64,000 bases of DNA from Sarcomyxa edulis (GCA_009761415.1 QUOL01000012.1:511001-575000), one strand, 5' to 3'. Shown: positions 1 to 12,147, counted from the first letter of the stretch. Made by a program: numbers and translations. Notes: generated by a model not told the origin, from the sequence alone.

Positions 1-444
1 ATAATCCATCCAACTGCACTACGGGTGCACGTCAGCTGATATACTGGCAACAAGGTACGGTTATGAACCCAAAAACTCTATTATCTTACTGATTTAGACA
101 TGTCTAATACTAGCCGAAGGGGATAACATCGAAGTCAGTGGCAATGATCTCTCTGGATCTCCAAAGTCTCCAGCCTATAACCTGAAGCTTGGCTTTGCCA
201 ATGGTTAGTCCACGTATCACTGCAGCTTTGACCGTGCAACCCTGACTTTGCTTCATGTCGTACAGGTGCTCAGAATGATATATTCTTAGCGCCAGGGACC
301 GCGACCAGTCAATCTAGTCCAAGCCCCAGTCAAACGTCTCCTTCCAGTAAGAGCGATGGCTATGGCCTCGCAGACTTGCTACCATCTTACCGGATAATCG
401 GTTGGTCGTATCTCAGTCTTGTCTCCACATTCCTCCTCATCTAG
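1..444 (+). CDS. C-terminal end of a GPI-anchored secreted protein (5' truncated)
   Basis: The 5' part lies outside the window. Three exons can be read (about 3-54, 114-203 and 266-444), joined by introns of 59 and 62 nt with GT-AG ends and matching phase. The readable tail begins with an Asn-Cys-Thr-Thr segment, continues through a short acidic stretch and a Ser/Pro/Gln/Thr-rich linker, and ends in a hydrophobic segment at the stop codon (442-444). A Ser/Thr-rich linker followed by a C-terminal hydrophobic tail is the usual layout of a fungal GPI-anchored cell-surface protein. The catalytic or binding part is missing, so the family cannot be named. Confidence 0.5.
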
Positions 445-807
445 ATGCACAGCTCCCGCACTCTCATTTATGTTCTCCGATATCTCTTTTTTTCTTTATG
501 GAGGATTTCTACTAGTTTTCATGATTTAGAACGGATCCACAAAATGTACTCACTGCTAGAATTACCTTGTACGTTGCGTTGTTACTCATAGACTGTTGGC
601 ATGTTCTCCAAGTGTTTTCATCATTTCCGAGCATATGCATGCAGGCATTGCTTGGATCCAGTCGGTGGCAAATAAAGGACAGGCCTGGACAGGCCGAAGC
701 GAGGCCGAAGCCGTTCTGCTCGTTCAAGCTGACTGGAAAATCAACAAGAACTTGACAAGAACTTCGCAAAAACTCCTCCAGCTTTGCCACTTCTACTGTC
801 TTCCAGT
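445..807. other. Intergenic region, no gene seen
   Basis: Short open frames on both strands overlap here without a shared pattern or recognisable protein. It probably holds the 3' UTR of the upstream gene and the promoter of the gene starting at 808. Confidence 0.5.
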
Positions 808-2861
808 ATGGGCGAAATACATCGAGCATTTGCCATTGCTAGAGTCGTTCCACATGACAGTACCGACGGGAAAGCGTATTATCGATGCGTTGCCGCGTAC
901 CATCACCAATGGTGTTTCGGCACGCTTCCGCTCAGAGCCACACGTCGTTTCTTGACTCTCATCAAGCAGAAGGACAATGCCGAGCTCATTCGTGCAGAAC
1001 TTCGTGGAATACAAGGCAAGTACGGAAGACGCAGAATGAAGCCCATCGCTCCCAAACTTCTTTGCCCTTACATCTGCTTTCTATTGGGGACATCCTGGTG
1101 TGTTGATTTGGAGGATCCCGAAGGCTCCTACACGAGTGGGGTCTCATTCATGACTGGAGTTTTATCTGTGGAAACGAATAGTAATGGAGGTGGTGAGTAC
1201 GTTTATCCTGGCTCATCTCTGGCATCGACTCATTGTTATCAGGTTACAACGGAATCTCCATCATTGACATCACCGACCCTTTGAACCCTTCTTATGGTTT
1301 TATTGATGGTAGCTTGCAAGGTGACACCCCTCTGAATGCAAGTGGCTATGTCCGTGCATACCACCCCGTCCCGAACGCCGAAGAACAAGACCGTGCTGAT
1401 GTGCTTGAAGACGAACGATCCGTTCAGGAGACAATCGCAGCACTTGCGGAGGAGAATGTGGTCACCTGGGGGATGCTCGCTGAGGCCTGGCCAGCTGAAT
1501 ACAATAAGAAGTGGCTTGCGGAGCAGGCGAAAACGAACAAACCAGAAGACATCACTTCTGCAACTACAACCTCGCTATCGGATAGCGTGCATCCGGTCGG
1601 GTCTTTTCTGGTCCCCTCGTTGACGGAATTGGCCTTAAAACCTGCTCTGGATCATGCAATCAAAGTTGGCGATACTCAGGCGCTCGAAGAATTGGTCTGG
1701 ATGCCAGGCAAAAGCGATGCCGTCAGGTCTGCCTTACTTCGACTTTGTGGAGACGAGAAGCCTTTCCCGAAGACCGGAATAAGTCTTCTATCTAAGGTTG
1801 CCACCGAAATCAAGGTGGACACACTAGATCTTACTGGATTCCACCTGTCTGGTCATCAAATAAAGGACATTGCATTGAAGACGGAAACCAGACTCCAAGT
1901 CCTCAAGCTTTCTGGCAACTGCTTCATTTCAGTCGATGGATTGTCTGATATCCTTCGAGGCCTTCGAACCATCCGCAGAATATGGCTATTGGATACTACA
2001 ATTTCTTCCGAAGATCTTACTCGCCTACTAACGGACGAGCCCGAGCTCTTCTATCACATCGAAACGATCGTCCATCCTCTGTTCATGACGATGCACGCGG
2101 AGGTGCCTTATCCAAGTGCTTTTACCTTCTCGTCGATATCTGACAAACAACCCGCTACGTTCTCCCTCCCATTCTTCACGCCGTCGTCTATCCTTCAGTC
2201 CCTCACGGATATATTAAGCGACTTTGCTTACGATAATAAAGATAATGCATTCAGTCTCCCGCAACCCGCGATAGTACCACATATTGCACTGGCTTCAGTC
2301 AGGTCCGAAGATCAAAAATGGAGCGAGAGATTTGTCCATTCAATTCCTCAACGCCCTCCCTGGTTCTGGCACGGCTGGGGATTTGTCTTTGATCATTCGC
2401 GTTACAGTGAAATGCCTAACAGATACGCGTTTATCAAAGCTATAGTTCTACCTGAGGGAGTCGCAAAGACTAGAGGACTTTCGAGGGACGTCAACGCGGA
2501 CGAGGAAGAGCCTGCACTCAAAGTCATGACCTATGATTTAGAGTCGTTTCTCAAGGCTATGGCGGAGGAAGGTAGGCCAGAGCCATCTGGAAGTCTTGTT
2601 GAGAGGTTCGTTCATGTATTGGGGAAATCGGGGGTATCTGGTTTATCGAGGACAATGGCAATGGAGGATAAAAATGGGGCCGAGCCATCTAAGAGTCTTT
2701 TTGGGAGGTTTATTGATCTACTGGGGATGTCAGGTATATTTGGCGCAACAGGGAAAGTCGACGGTGCCCCCATATTCATACAGAAGGAGCAGGATGTGAG
2801 AGAATTCTTGAATAACGTAGGAATGTATACCGCGATCGCGGCATACTTGGGACGTGAATGA
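808..2861 (+). CDS. Agaricomycete family protein with an LRR-like middle and a C-terminal internal repeat
   Basis: Two exons, 808-1192 and 1243-2861, give a protein of 667 aa. The 50-nt intron (GTGAGT...TATCAG) joins in phase across a Gly codon. The ATG at 808 is chosen because a family-like start (MGEIHRAFAIARVVP) follows it. Residues near 330-390 contain LDL/LKL spacing resembling leucine-rich repeats. A Trp-rich block (PPWFWHGWGFVFDH) lies near residue 510. Near the C-terminus an approximately 35-residue unit occurs twice (about bases 2571-2675 and 2676-2760), each copy carrying EPS.SL..RF...LG.SG. I recognise it only as a protein type seen in mushroom genomes; the function is unknown. Confidence 0.75.
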
Positions 2862-2982
2862 TTCTCGAGACTATGTTTGTATTGAGCAAATGAATTGGAA
2901 TTCCCCGGATGTCTTTAGCGCGCTTGTATGTCGGTCTGAGGGCATAAGTATATAGCGAAAAGAGAACAATGGTATCATACGG

Positions 2983-4870
2983 CTACTTCTTGTTATTCCT
3001 TTTGGCCGTGCTCTTGTCGCTGCGGACCCTGCCCTTGCTCTCTTTTCCTTTAGGAGCAAAGTCCTTTTTCACCGAGGGTCCCTTTCGTACTCTATCCCGA
3101 TCCTTCACTTGCGGCTTCACCCCGTTATTAGCTAATGCTACTCTGGCCTTCTTTTTCGCCAGTCTTCTCGCTACGCGATCCGCGTCGGCAGATTTGGCCT
3201 GTTTACGAGCGTCCTTCGGAAGATGAGCGAGCTTTTCGCCAAGCGTTGGATCACCTTTTGGCACGATAGGTACGGGGATCCGTACAGCTGTGTATCTAGG
3301 CTTTGCATCTGACGGTGAAGATGTACTGTCCGCGGTAGACATCCGCGTGGAAGATGAGGCGCCTGGGAGGGTCTTGCAGCGCTGGACACGCAGCTTACGC
3401 TTTGCGAATCGCAGCTTGGTCTCTTCTAGGGCTAGAACTTCATCTACACATTCGCGATCCTGGCAGAGAGTAAGACTCGATGTTGAGAGATGGATAACAG
3501 GGATCCACAAACCGAAAATTGAACATAGGCAAATCCTTTCCCAAGCTGCGTTTCCTTGTCACGAACAATACGCACTCGAGTGACCCATGTCTGGAACTCT
3601 TCTGGCGGACCTTTCTCTGAGCTGACGACGCCTTCGAAAAATATCCGCAGATCTTCCTCCTTGCTCGCAAAGTCCAAATTGCCGACAAAGACTGACATTT
3701 TGGGATCGCCGTCTATGGGACCTTCCCCGATCTTACCTCCGCGCTTACCTACGTGGTCGACCCGGATCATTCGTTCCATAAACATAGAACCGTCACATTT
3801 TTCGGTGGCCAAACGAGCAGCTTCATAGGGATCCATCGCAGGCAGCGGCGGAGGTAGATTTGACGGTCTGCCTTCGACGGGAACAGGATGAGCAAATACA
3901 ATGTACGCATTGGCCGTGTCGGCGCTGGAATGGAACTCTTGGTTGATGAAGGCGATCTTCTTTTTCTGCTTGGGGTTGAGAAACTTTTTCTCGTCGCTCT
4001 TGCCTCCATCGTCGTCCTCTCCTTGTTGTTCTCGCCATGTTAAGGCTCGCTCGCGATCATGTTGTCGAGCTTGCTTGGACGCAGGGGTCTCAGTTTCATC
4101 GTCGGAAGTAGGTAATTTAGAGGTGGGCGTTTGGAAGGGGACAGATCGGAATCGGGTGGATTCAATTTTGGCGGTGGGTATCAAGGCAAGGATATGACGA
4201 TGGAGCTGCTTGAGTAAAGGCTAGTCGTCGATCGAAGTGAGCCAGATTGATATCAATATTGCACAAGATATGAGACGCACCCGCTTCTGTGCAACCTCGA
4301 CAGACAGGTTGCCTACAAAGATAGTCCTCAAATCCCGCTGAGCTTCAGTCTCGTCTGCAGGAGTGTATTTTCCTTTGCTCCCCAAACGACTGCTCTTGTC
4401 CCTCCTGCCTTTCGAGAGAGATTCGTGAAGTATGGGTGGGGCTACTTCATCTCCGTCGGATCCTCCTGCGACGTCTTTCACACCAAGATATGTGGCTTCC
4501 AAATCATCGTTGTCCTCGTCGTCTATCAATTCCTCGACTTTCTCTGGCTTACTCTTCTTTACTTTTTTCGCCGGGCTCTTAGTGCTGGGATGGAGTGTTG
4601 ATTCGGAAGTTTCTTTCGAACGCTTGGTACGAGAACTCGTGCTATCGTCGACAGATTTGCGTTTCTTTCCTACACCGGAAGAACCTGCCACAGGGACGGA
4701 TATTGAAGTAGCAGGTCTCTGAAAAACGGATGGTGCGGGCTGAAAGCAAAGATGAGAGCTCTGAATCCTGAAGAGAGTGGAAAACGCACATTTGATTTGA
4801 AGATATCATCGAGCTCTTTGTCAACGGCTTTGACACCAGAAGCTGCCAGTAAAAGAGAAGAAAGGCTCAT
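2983..4870 (-). CDS. NOP12: Nucleolar RNA-binding protein Nop12 (two RRMs)
   Basis: Four exons on the minus strand (4790-4870, 4281-4718, 3513-4220, 2983-3459) join in phase to give 567 aa. The N-terminus has a short Leu/Ser segment and a VDKELDDIFKS motif, then a long acidic and Lys-rich region. The first RRM starts at TIFVGNLSVEVAQKR and is split by an intron; the second contains SVFVGNLDF and KGFAYVQF. The C-terminal tail is strongly basic (Lys/Arg-rich), as in Nop12. The family acts in the nucleolus in 60S ribosomal subunit assembly and 5.8S rRNA folding; RBM34 is the animal relative. The ATG at 4870 is preferred because it directly precedes the conserved N-terminal segment. Confidence 0.9.
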
Positions 4871-5208
4871 GGGCAAAGGCAACAGTACTGAAATTATTCG
4901 AAGAGGCGTGACATGAATAGGTCTGTGTCACGTCTGCCTAATGTCACGCCAACCAAATCGGGCTATAACAAATGCACGTGATTGCAACGCGTCTCTTCTC
5001 GTACGACGCGACTGTTACGCTCTTCCCGATGATTCTGCATGGATGAGCCTCAGGAATGAGCTGAAATGAGCTGAGACCTTTTAGAATATATGCTGCATCC
5101 GGAATTGCCGACGGTTTTGGGTTATTTCTTGGTCTCCTTTGCCGGGGGGTTCTTCTACATCAGATGTGCCGTGTACGTTCACATTCCTAAAGAAACCCGA
5201 AATAACAT
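4871..5208. other. NOP12 promoter region
   Basis: No gene is seen. A CACGTG E-box-like palindrome sits near 4975, between NOP12 (leftward) and the tRNA gene (rightward). No TATA box is obvious. Confidence 0.4.
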
Positions 5209-5299
5209 GGGCAAGTTGCGCAGTGGTAGCGCGTATGCTTTGCAATCAGATCTTGATAACACTTGTATAAGGTCCAGGGTTCAATCCCCTGCTTGTCCA
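5209..5299 (+). tRNA. tRNA-Ala(UGC) with a 19-nt anticodon-loop intron
   Basis: A full cloverleaf can be folded by hand. The acceptor stem is GGGCAAG with CTTGTCC and discriminator A at 5299. The D stem is GCGC/GCGC around AGTGGTA. The anticodon stem TATGC pairs with GTATA including one G-U. The T arm is CAGGG-TTCAATC-CCCTG. The anticodon loop reads TTTGCA plus T, so the anticodon is TGC (Ala). A 19-nt insertion sits after position 37, the canonical site for eukaryotic nuclear tRNA introns. The internal A box (around GCGCAGTGG) and B box (GGTTCAATCCC) are present, and T-runs just downstream (5302-5305 and 5312-5315) fit a Pol III terminator. The intron must be removed by the SEN endonuclease, whose SEN54 subunit is encoded at 15961-17625. 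Confidence 0.93.
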
Positions 5300-6856
5300 G
5301 ATTTTATCTCTGTTTTGCTTGCCAGAGGACTAATTATTAGGCCGCATCATTGCAAAAGACATGGTCTTGCAAGGCATAAAGGTCAGAGTATTTGTGTATT
5401 GCAGGAAATGAGTCCACGCAAATTGATCTTCGAGAGCATCGCGTCACCGTGGTATGCTTCAGTGTCCGACTCGGTGGTACAATAAAGCGATACATAAGGA
5501 CGCGTGCATACATAGAACCTCGATGCTATACATCCTATGTTCTGTCTATTTGGCGGCCCAAATTTCGACAACGAAGATCTTCCTCGCGTTATTGGAACGA
5601 GTCCATGCATCGATCCAATCGACCTCGATTCGAAGCTGAGGTAAGTTTGAGGAGAGTATTGGATTTTGTTGGGACTCGAAGGATATAACCTCGGGAGAGA
5701 GTCGAAACCATTAGATCGACTGGATATCTGAGTTTAGCGAGATTACCACAACCTTTACCCTCCGAGCCATTGATATCACGATTCTGCTTACCGGTACCTA
5801 CGCCACCTTCCTAGCCTGCTCCGCATATTTCATTTGCGGTGGACGACATCAAGCCGACTATTCAAGTTGGCTTTCGGGCACAATCAAAGGCCATCTGTCG
5901 AGTCATGACGTTCTGCGGAAGTGGAGTTTAACACGGGAATAAGAAACCCGACGAGGGCACTAAAGGTTGACTAGGTGATTTTAGCAGCTCGGTAGATCTA
6001 GGGCGTAACTTTACTCACCGGAGCATTGCTATCGATCTCTCTATTCCAGCCTGGCGCTGCTTCTGAGGCAAACGCGCTCGTGTGATAGGAAATATATTAC
6101 CGAGGCGACCTGGTCTTTGAAATCTACTGATCAGAACGCCCGCATACCTATACAATGGCACCAGAAGTTTTGGAGTGGCCTGGCAGCCTAGAAGCCTCAG
6201 ACAGAAGTCAACATTACTGTAGGTTGGAATTTGGAAAGATGCGAGTCCTCGACCGGATTTGCCCGGGCGTCTGCACTCTTGCACCGCGACTCTCACGACT
6301 GTGGCTCCGTCCGAGGCTGAAATAAGTTTCCTCTATCCTTGGGTCTCTACAAGGGGTTTTGCGATTGCAATGTTCGCATTATCATCTTGAACCCCTCTTG
6401 GAATAGACTGGGAACCCTTTCAAAACTTGAATCTCGTGGCCACATGGCGGTCCAGAATCGATGTACCTGTACCATGACATCGTAACCCTCGATGGACCTC
6501 CCTGAATCCACCCCCTGAATGTATCTCGTGTCTCTGATGCTATCCTGATGCTACGGAATACCCCTGCTTGGTTCTGTCACGAAGTTCTTTCCTTGTACTG
6601 GTCCAACCAAACGACACTTGTTCCGAGTCAGCCGCAAAGCTTGATGTCCCTCTCGGGTCTCTACACCTCAAGTAACCGAAACGGCTCTATTTTATCCGTT
6701 TAGTTGATACAGCGCTCACCTTTCCGGAGGTCGCGGAGGTGGACTCCTCCCCATTGGTTCCTTGTCCGGTCTCTCCGACGGTCAATTGCAATCGAACTTC
6801 ATAAGTAGATGCTTGTACACAGTATAAGTTGAGACAAGCCTTCACGACTTTCCTTC
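5300..6856. other. 1.5 kb region without a recognisable gene
   Basis: All six frames carry only short open stretches with no domain, no consistent splicing and no start context I can support. It includes the tRNA terminator T-runs and, at the right end, the promoter of the oxidase gene (a weak AGTATAAG near 6820). No terminal repeats or tRNA-like folds were found beyond the tRNA at 5209. Confidence 0.4.
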
Positions 6857-9523
6857 ATGTCTTACTCTCTACTGTCTGTGCTTCTCTCGTTCGGCTCTGG
6901 GCTTGCGGCAGCGTTCGTTCAAGAACCTTTCCCCAACGTATCGCACGACCTCTGGAATGGTCTTCGCCATCAAGTCGACGGACGTTTACTTGGAGGCGAA
7001 CCCTTTTCTCTCCCATGCTTTAGTCAATTTGGGTCTGAGCATAGGGACGTCAATTCGACGGCTTGCAGCACAGTGCAGACTGGATACCTCAATGAATGTG
7101 CGTTATTTATATATTTGCAGTGTAACAGTTCATTTGATGCCGAGTCCTTTGAAACGGATAGCTACCCGGTCTAATGCGCCTGGCGCTTACATCAACACGC
7201 AATGGGAGACGTGCCAAGCTACCCAGGAGCAGTGCCTTCTTGATTACTTGGACCCTCAAGATAGGTCTGCTACAGCTGGAACTTGCCATATGGGAAGCGT
7301 CTCGAATTACATGGTCTGTGTCGTTTGTTTAGAGGCATACATGTCCGTCACTCATGAGTCTCACTTGTAGATCGATGTCCGTACACCGGAAGACGTCGTT
7401 ACGGCTTTCGAGTTCTCGAGGCGGACCAAAATTCCGCTAGTCATCAAAAACACCGGCGTGAGTCATTGCCTCCAACTCCAAAGTCATATGTCTGACTATG
7501 ATACTAGCATGACTACAAAGGACGAAGCAGTGCTCCGCACTCGTTGGCGCTTTGGGTAAGCCTCCGATACTCAGAGCTTATATGATATACTGACTCATCG
7601 AATAGACGCACAATCTCAAACATGTAAGCGCTTGACTAGATGACGCTGTATTCACATTGACACTCGTTCCAAGATTTCCTACAACGAAAACTTTGTGGCA
7701 GAAGGATGCTCCCAAGCTAAACCTGGTGTCACCGTTGGGGTAAGAGATTGATGACATTCAAGTCGAGCGCTCCTGACTCGCATCTATTTGCTACAGGCCG
7801 GTGTGCAATGGGGAGAAGCCTACGCTTTCGCTGAGGCCCATAATATCACAGTCGTTGGCGGTATGAATGATTCAGTTCAATCTCTCCCATTCGAGTCTTC
7901 ATATGAAGGTGATTCTAGGAAGCGACCAGACCGTCGGGGTATCTGGCGGATGGCTTCAGGTGAGCTCTATACACCGATCTTTTCTACTTCTCGCCAGATC
8001 TAATCGTACGGAATCCTAAAGGGCGGTGGACACGGCGCGTTATCCAATACCATGGGACTGGGGGTCGACAGAGTAGTACGTGTCTTTCGACAAGTCCGTG
8101 ATTCAACTAATTTTATTCTCGGATATGAATAGCTCCAATACAAAATTGTTACTCCTGATGGAGAATACAGGACTGTAAACGCTTGCCAAAACGAAGACTT
8201 GTTCTTTGCGCTGCGTGGAGGTGATTCTCTATTTCGCTTACCCTGCGACGACCTGTCTCATAACAATTTCCTCTTGTAGGTGGAGGTGGAACTTTTGGTG
8301 TAGTCCTCGAAAGCACCATACTCGCATCCCCGCGCGTCACCCTCCAAGTCGCCATCGTCGGCTTTCAAAATCCAAACACTACGCTGACGGAAGCGTTATG
8401 GACGATACTCATTGACAATGGGCTGAAATGGGCGGAGGAAGGATGGGGCGGATATGCGACATCGGAACTCGCTATTCTCGTCTCACCGGTATCGGACAAG
8501 GCTCAGGCTGAAAAATCTATGGTCCCTCTGCTAGAATTTGGACAACAGCTTCAGAACGATAGGGTGGTGGGCGCTCAAGCAATTTTAACTGAATTCTCGA
8601 GCTGGGGTTTGTCATTCATCTGCATCTTGATATCGACTTTTCATCTAACGACATGACAGGCGGGTTTTTCGAGACATTCGCAGCAGCACATGTAGCGGTG
8701 AGTTAGGTCCATTCTGATCCATATCTGTAAATAGGCTCTTACTTGTTGCTTCAGAACGTCGGCGTTAGTCTCGCTCTGGCATCTCGCTTAATCAACAAAT
8801 CCAACTTCCAGACTTCATCTGATCGATCTGCACTGCTTTCTGGCCTTCTCGCAGCCAAAACAGCGACTCCAGGCTTGATCATTCTGATAAGTCCGCCTTC
8901 GTCATTCCCTGGGGACGGAAAGACGAGTATCACAGATGCGTGGAGAGAGTCCGTCTACCATGTCACAGTCGTCTCCCAGTGGAACTGGAACGCGACGACA
9001 GAAGAGAAACGGGCCAATTATAGGTTGGCTAGTCAATCTATAGACCACCTGCGGAGGATCACCCCGGATGCTGCGTATCATGTAAGTTTTCAGATGTTAA
9101 AACCCGATGGGCGCTGATTTGTTGATATACTTGTAGAACGAAGCTGACGTCTACGAACCAAATCATGAAGGTATGAAGTATGTAGTCTCATTGGGTGCGT
9201 AGACCTTGCTGATACTGTCATTGGCTAGTCGCCTTTTGGGGAGAGCATTATCCGGAGCTACTGAGGATCAAACGAAAATAGTGCGTCTCTCTCTGTATCT
9301 CTCGGATTGTGTTCTGACTGTTCATACAGCGATCCCGAGCAACTGTTGGATTGTTGGTGAGTCAATGCTTGAAATGGCGTGTAAATTCCCTTCTTACTCT
9401 GAATCGCCCTCGTTTAAAGGCAATGTGGTGAGTTTATGGTTCGCGTCCCGTTGGCTTATGCTAATTCGGTACCATCCAGTTGGTTGGAATCCCAAATCAC
9501 TGCGGTATGCCTGTTACTTGTGA
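6857..9523 (+). CDS. Secreted FAD-linked oxidase, VAO/BBE-like family
   Basis: ATG 6857 opens a signal peptide (MSYSLLSVLLSFGSGLAAAF). Roughly 15 short introns interrupt the gene. In order it encodes the FAD-binding PCMH-type fold and a C-terminal berberine-bridge-like end. NTG|HDYKGRSSAPHSLALW carries the His expected to bind FAD covalently, with an intron between Gly and His. SDQTVGVSGGWLQGGGHGAL follows; no Cys is seen at the second covalent site of bicovalent members, so attachment is probably through His only. The C-terminal NEADVYEPNHE..FWGEHY and KRKYDPEQLLDCW..VGWN motifs are intact. Small exons include one of 18 nt (7606-7623), one of 27 nt (9330-9356) and an 8-nt microexon (9420-9427), which is needed to read WQCVGWN. 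Relatives oxidise sugars, oligosaccharides or secondary metabolites with O2; the substrate cannot be told. Confidence 0.88.
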
Positions 9524-9832
9524 GGGTGGGTGGCCAACCTGTAATTCTTAACTTAGTCTCCATATAATTGGTTCGTGTATAAATATACGCGTACTCATCA
9601 CTACAAATTCTTATTGGTTGTTGCCCATGCGGACTCATTTGTTTCAACGTCGGGCCTGGCAATGCTGGCATCACTTTGATATCAGTGCCGTTATTCACAG
9701 CCCGCTTATGTAACTCTTGGATATGCCAGACGAGACGCCGAGCTCGAATGTCTGTCTTCGACCATCTTGTCTACGTCTCCCATTCCCCTTTACTCTCTCG
9801 TTTTCTCTTCTGGCGCTGGGCGCATATTTTCA
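9524..9832. other. Intergenic region between oxidase and protease
   Basis: No gene is seen. The right half is pyrimidine-rich (TCTC runs, 9760-9830), which fits a fungal core promoter or leader for the protease starting at 9833. Confidence 0.4.
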
Positions 9833-12006
9833 ATGTTTAGCAGCCCTTTTTACGCGTTTTTCCTTATCCTATTGCCGTCTTTCACTTTCGCTTTACCCTT
9901 ACTTTCCCATAATTCTGGTCCAGTTGCAAGGTCAGCGCGACGCAGCTTTGAACTTCCCTTACGACGCACAAGACGTGGTATAGACCTTGGAAGATACAAA
10001 CGTGATGGTTCTGTCAATGGATCCATAGGGCTAGGAGACAACCAAGACTTGATCTACACCGTCCCCATTGAAATTGGCACGACCACAACAGCGATACATC
10101 TAGGTATTTCTATTGACTCGGGCTCCTGGTTCCGCGACTCATATACCTTCTCTAGACACAGGCTCGAGTGATCTCTGGGTCATCTCTGATCTATGCACTG
10201 CGGGCACATGCGAAAATTCGACCGCTCCGAAAGTCCCTTCTGCTTCCGTAAACAGCACAGGGGCTTTCGTCACTCTCAATTACGGCGACTCCCAAACCGG
10301 CACCTTTGCTCAAGGTCCTATTGGAACAGATGTGGCAACGATTGCAGGTATTGCTATGACTGGTCAACATTATGCTGCTGTCAATGCTACTACCAATGCA
10401 ATCGTGAAATACGGGGCTGCAGGCATTTTCGGTCTTGGATTCCCAAGCGGAAGGTAGCTAAGATATCGATAGTCTGTCATTCCTGCTGCTCTGACGTTGT
10501 TCAACATTCTCAAGTGAGATCCAGAATGCTGTTGTCAACGACCAGTTCAACACCCCGCTTACGACAGACGAATTTGTGGCTACAACTTATTCTAATGGAC
10601 CGCTTTTAGCTAGAATGGCAATGACCGAGCAGCTTGAACTCCCTATGTTCACAGTGAGTATGCTGTGATATATTGTATCGGAATGCAAGGTATATTTTGA
10701 CGATTGTTTTCAATTCGTAGATCACTTTGCAAAGGGACACAGTAGACATCAGTGGCACTGGCACTCTTACTGTTGGTCAATTACCAGCTGGTATCAACAA
10801 CGATTCCTTGACTTGGGTCCCCGTGAAACTGTACTCCGTTGCAGAGGGTGGTCTCGAGCCCCCTACGTTTGCCCCTAACGAGGCAAGTTTCGTCATCACT
10901 TCTCATCAGTATCCAGAAATTAAAGTGTCCCATACCAGGTGTATCCTTTGTAAGTCTAATCTCACTATAGATCGATCCAAAGCATGACTAAAGACACACT
11001 AGCCGATGGGAGGTTGAGATCGATGGCGTCTTCCTAGACGGCAACAGGCTCTCTGATTCAACAGTTCCTTCCACTATAGCCGATGCTTCGAGCACTGTCT
11101 CCGTACTCATCGATACCGGAAACTCCTTGATCAGGGGGCCCACGGACGTTGTTACCAACATTCTCAACACGGTGTCCCCTGCGTTTGCCGCCTCCAATAA
11201 TCTGAACACGCAGCCAACGTTGCCATGCTCTGCTGCTCATTCACTGGCCTTCAGCATCGGTGGCAAGGTATGATATTTTTGAGCTTCTGTTCCACCGTTG
11301 TCTCAATACGTTCTAGATGTTCCCCGTTGATCCTCGGGACTTCATCAGTCCTCTACAAGCAGGCAATGCAAGGACGTGTGTTGCCGACAACGTTGTGTCT
11401 ACTGATGCTCCTAGTGTCGGAGCGTTGTTCAGTTGGAGTCTTGGGGATCCGTTCTTGAAGTCGTACGTTGCGTTGTTCCTCCAGATTATGTCTAGTTGCT
11501 GATCCAGAGCTCTATAGGAATCTTGTTGCTTTCCATTACGGAAACCTTACGCATCCCAGCCAAGATCCTCCTCGGATAGGATTTCTCTCAAATGTTCCGA
11601 CCGATGCTGCTAGCCTGCTTACACAGGCTGTTCAGGATGCCGAGACAAATAGCGGGAACTTTGAATGTAAGTCATTGCCCTCCTTATTGAAGGATCAGTC
11701 ACTGATTCATACCGTACATATACAGCCACGCTGATGCTGGCACCTACAGCAAGTGCAGCCGCGGAGGCCCAAGTCACCGTCATGCCATCATCTGCGGTCG
11801 CCGCGGCTGCTCAAAGTATCATATCATCGGTATCGTCTGTGCTATCCACCCAAGCCCAGAGTGATCTTGCGACATCGACTACGCTAGCACAGTCTTCCAG
11901 CACTACCACGAAAAGCTCGCAGAAAAGTTCCGCACTCTCTTTTCGGCAGAACAGCTTTTTTGGGATTTGGGTCGCTATTGCAGCCTCTGTTATCTTTCTA
12001 TCTTAG
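9833..12006 (+). CDS. GPI-anchored pepsin-like aspartic protease (family A1)
   Basis: ATG 9833 is followed by a signal peptide (MFSSPFYAFFLILLPSFTFA) and a basic propeptide with dibasic sites (LRRTRRGIDLGRYKR). The first catalytic motif DTGSSDLWV is made by splicing: the intron ending near 10160 splits the Asp codon as G|AC. The second catalytic motif is VLIDTGNSLI (near 11110). Further introns split the gene (after PSG, MFT, GGK, LKS and NFE), all GT-AG and in phase. The C-terminus is Ser/Thr/Ala-rich and ends in a hydrophobic segment (FFGIWVAIAASVIFLS), as in yapsin-like GPI-anchored proteases. It should act at the plasma membrane or cell wall. The segment at 10882-10908 is kept as coding because an intron of 27 nt would be too short. 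Confidence 0.88.
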
Positions 12007-12125
12007 TGCTTGCAATAAATTCACGAGGGATGGTCAACCTGTTGGGGCTCAAGTTCCCGAATACTTATCCGCGAGGTTGAGTGCCAACACTGCCAAGGAT
12101 CGGCCAAGGAAGTGCCAAGCGGCTA

Positions 12126-12147
12126 CCGACGCTTGACCGACGCTTGA
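12126..12147 (+). repeat. 11-bp tandem repeat (CCGACGCTTGA x2)
   Basis: CCGACGCTTGA occurs at 12126-12136 and again at 12137-12147, followed by a degenerate third start (CCGAGGCTG). The flanks are rich in CCRA words (GCCAAGG, GCCAAGC). It lies in the 3' flank of the protease gene and the 5' flank of the next gene. The function is unknown. Confidence 0.6.

Noticed and set aside
6015..6296. 93-codon open frame on the minus strand
   Set aside because: No recognisable domain, no start context and no splice partners; consistent with chance in gene-free DNA.
10882..10908. Possible 27-nt intron in the aspartic protease
   Set aside because: It is far shorter than any other intron here and would need a GC donor; the sequence is open and in frame, so it is kept as coding.
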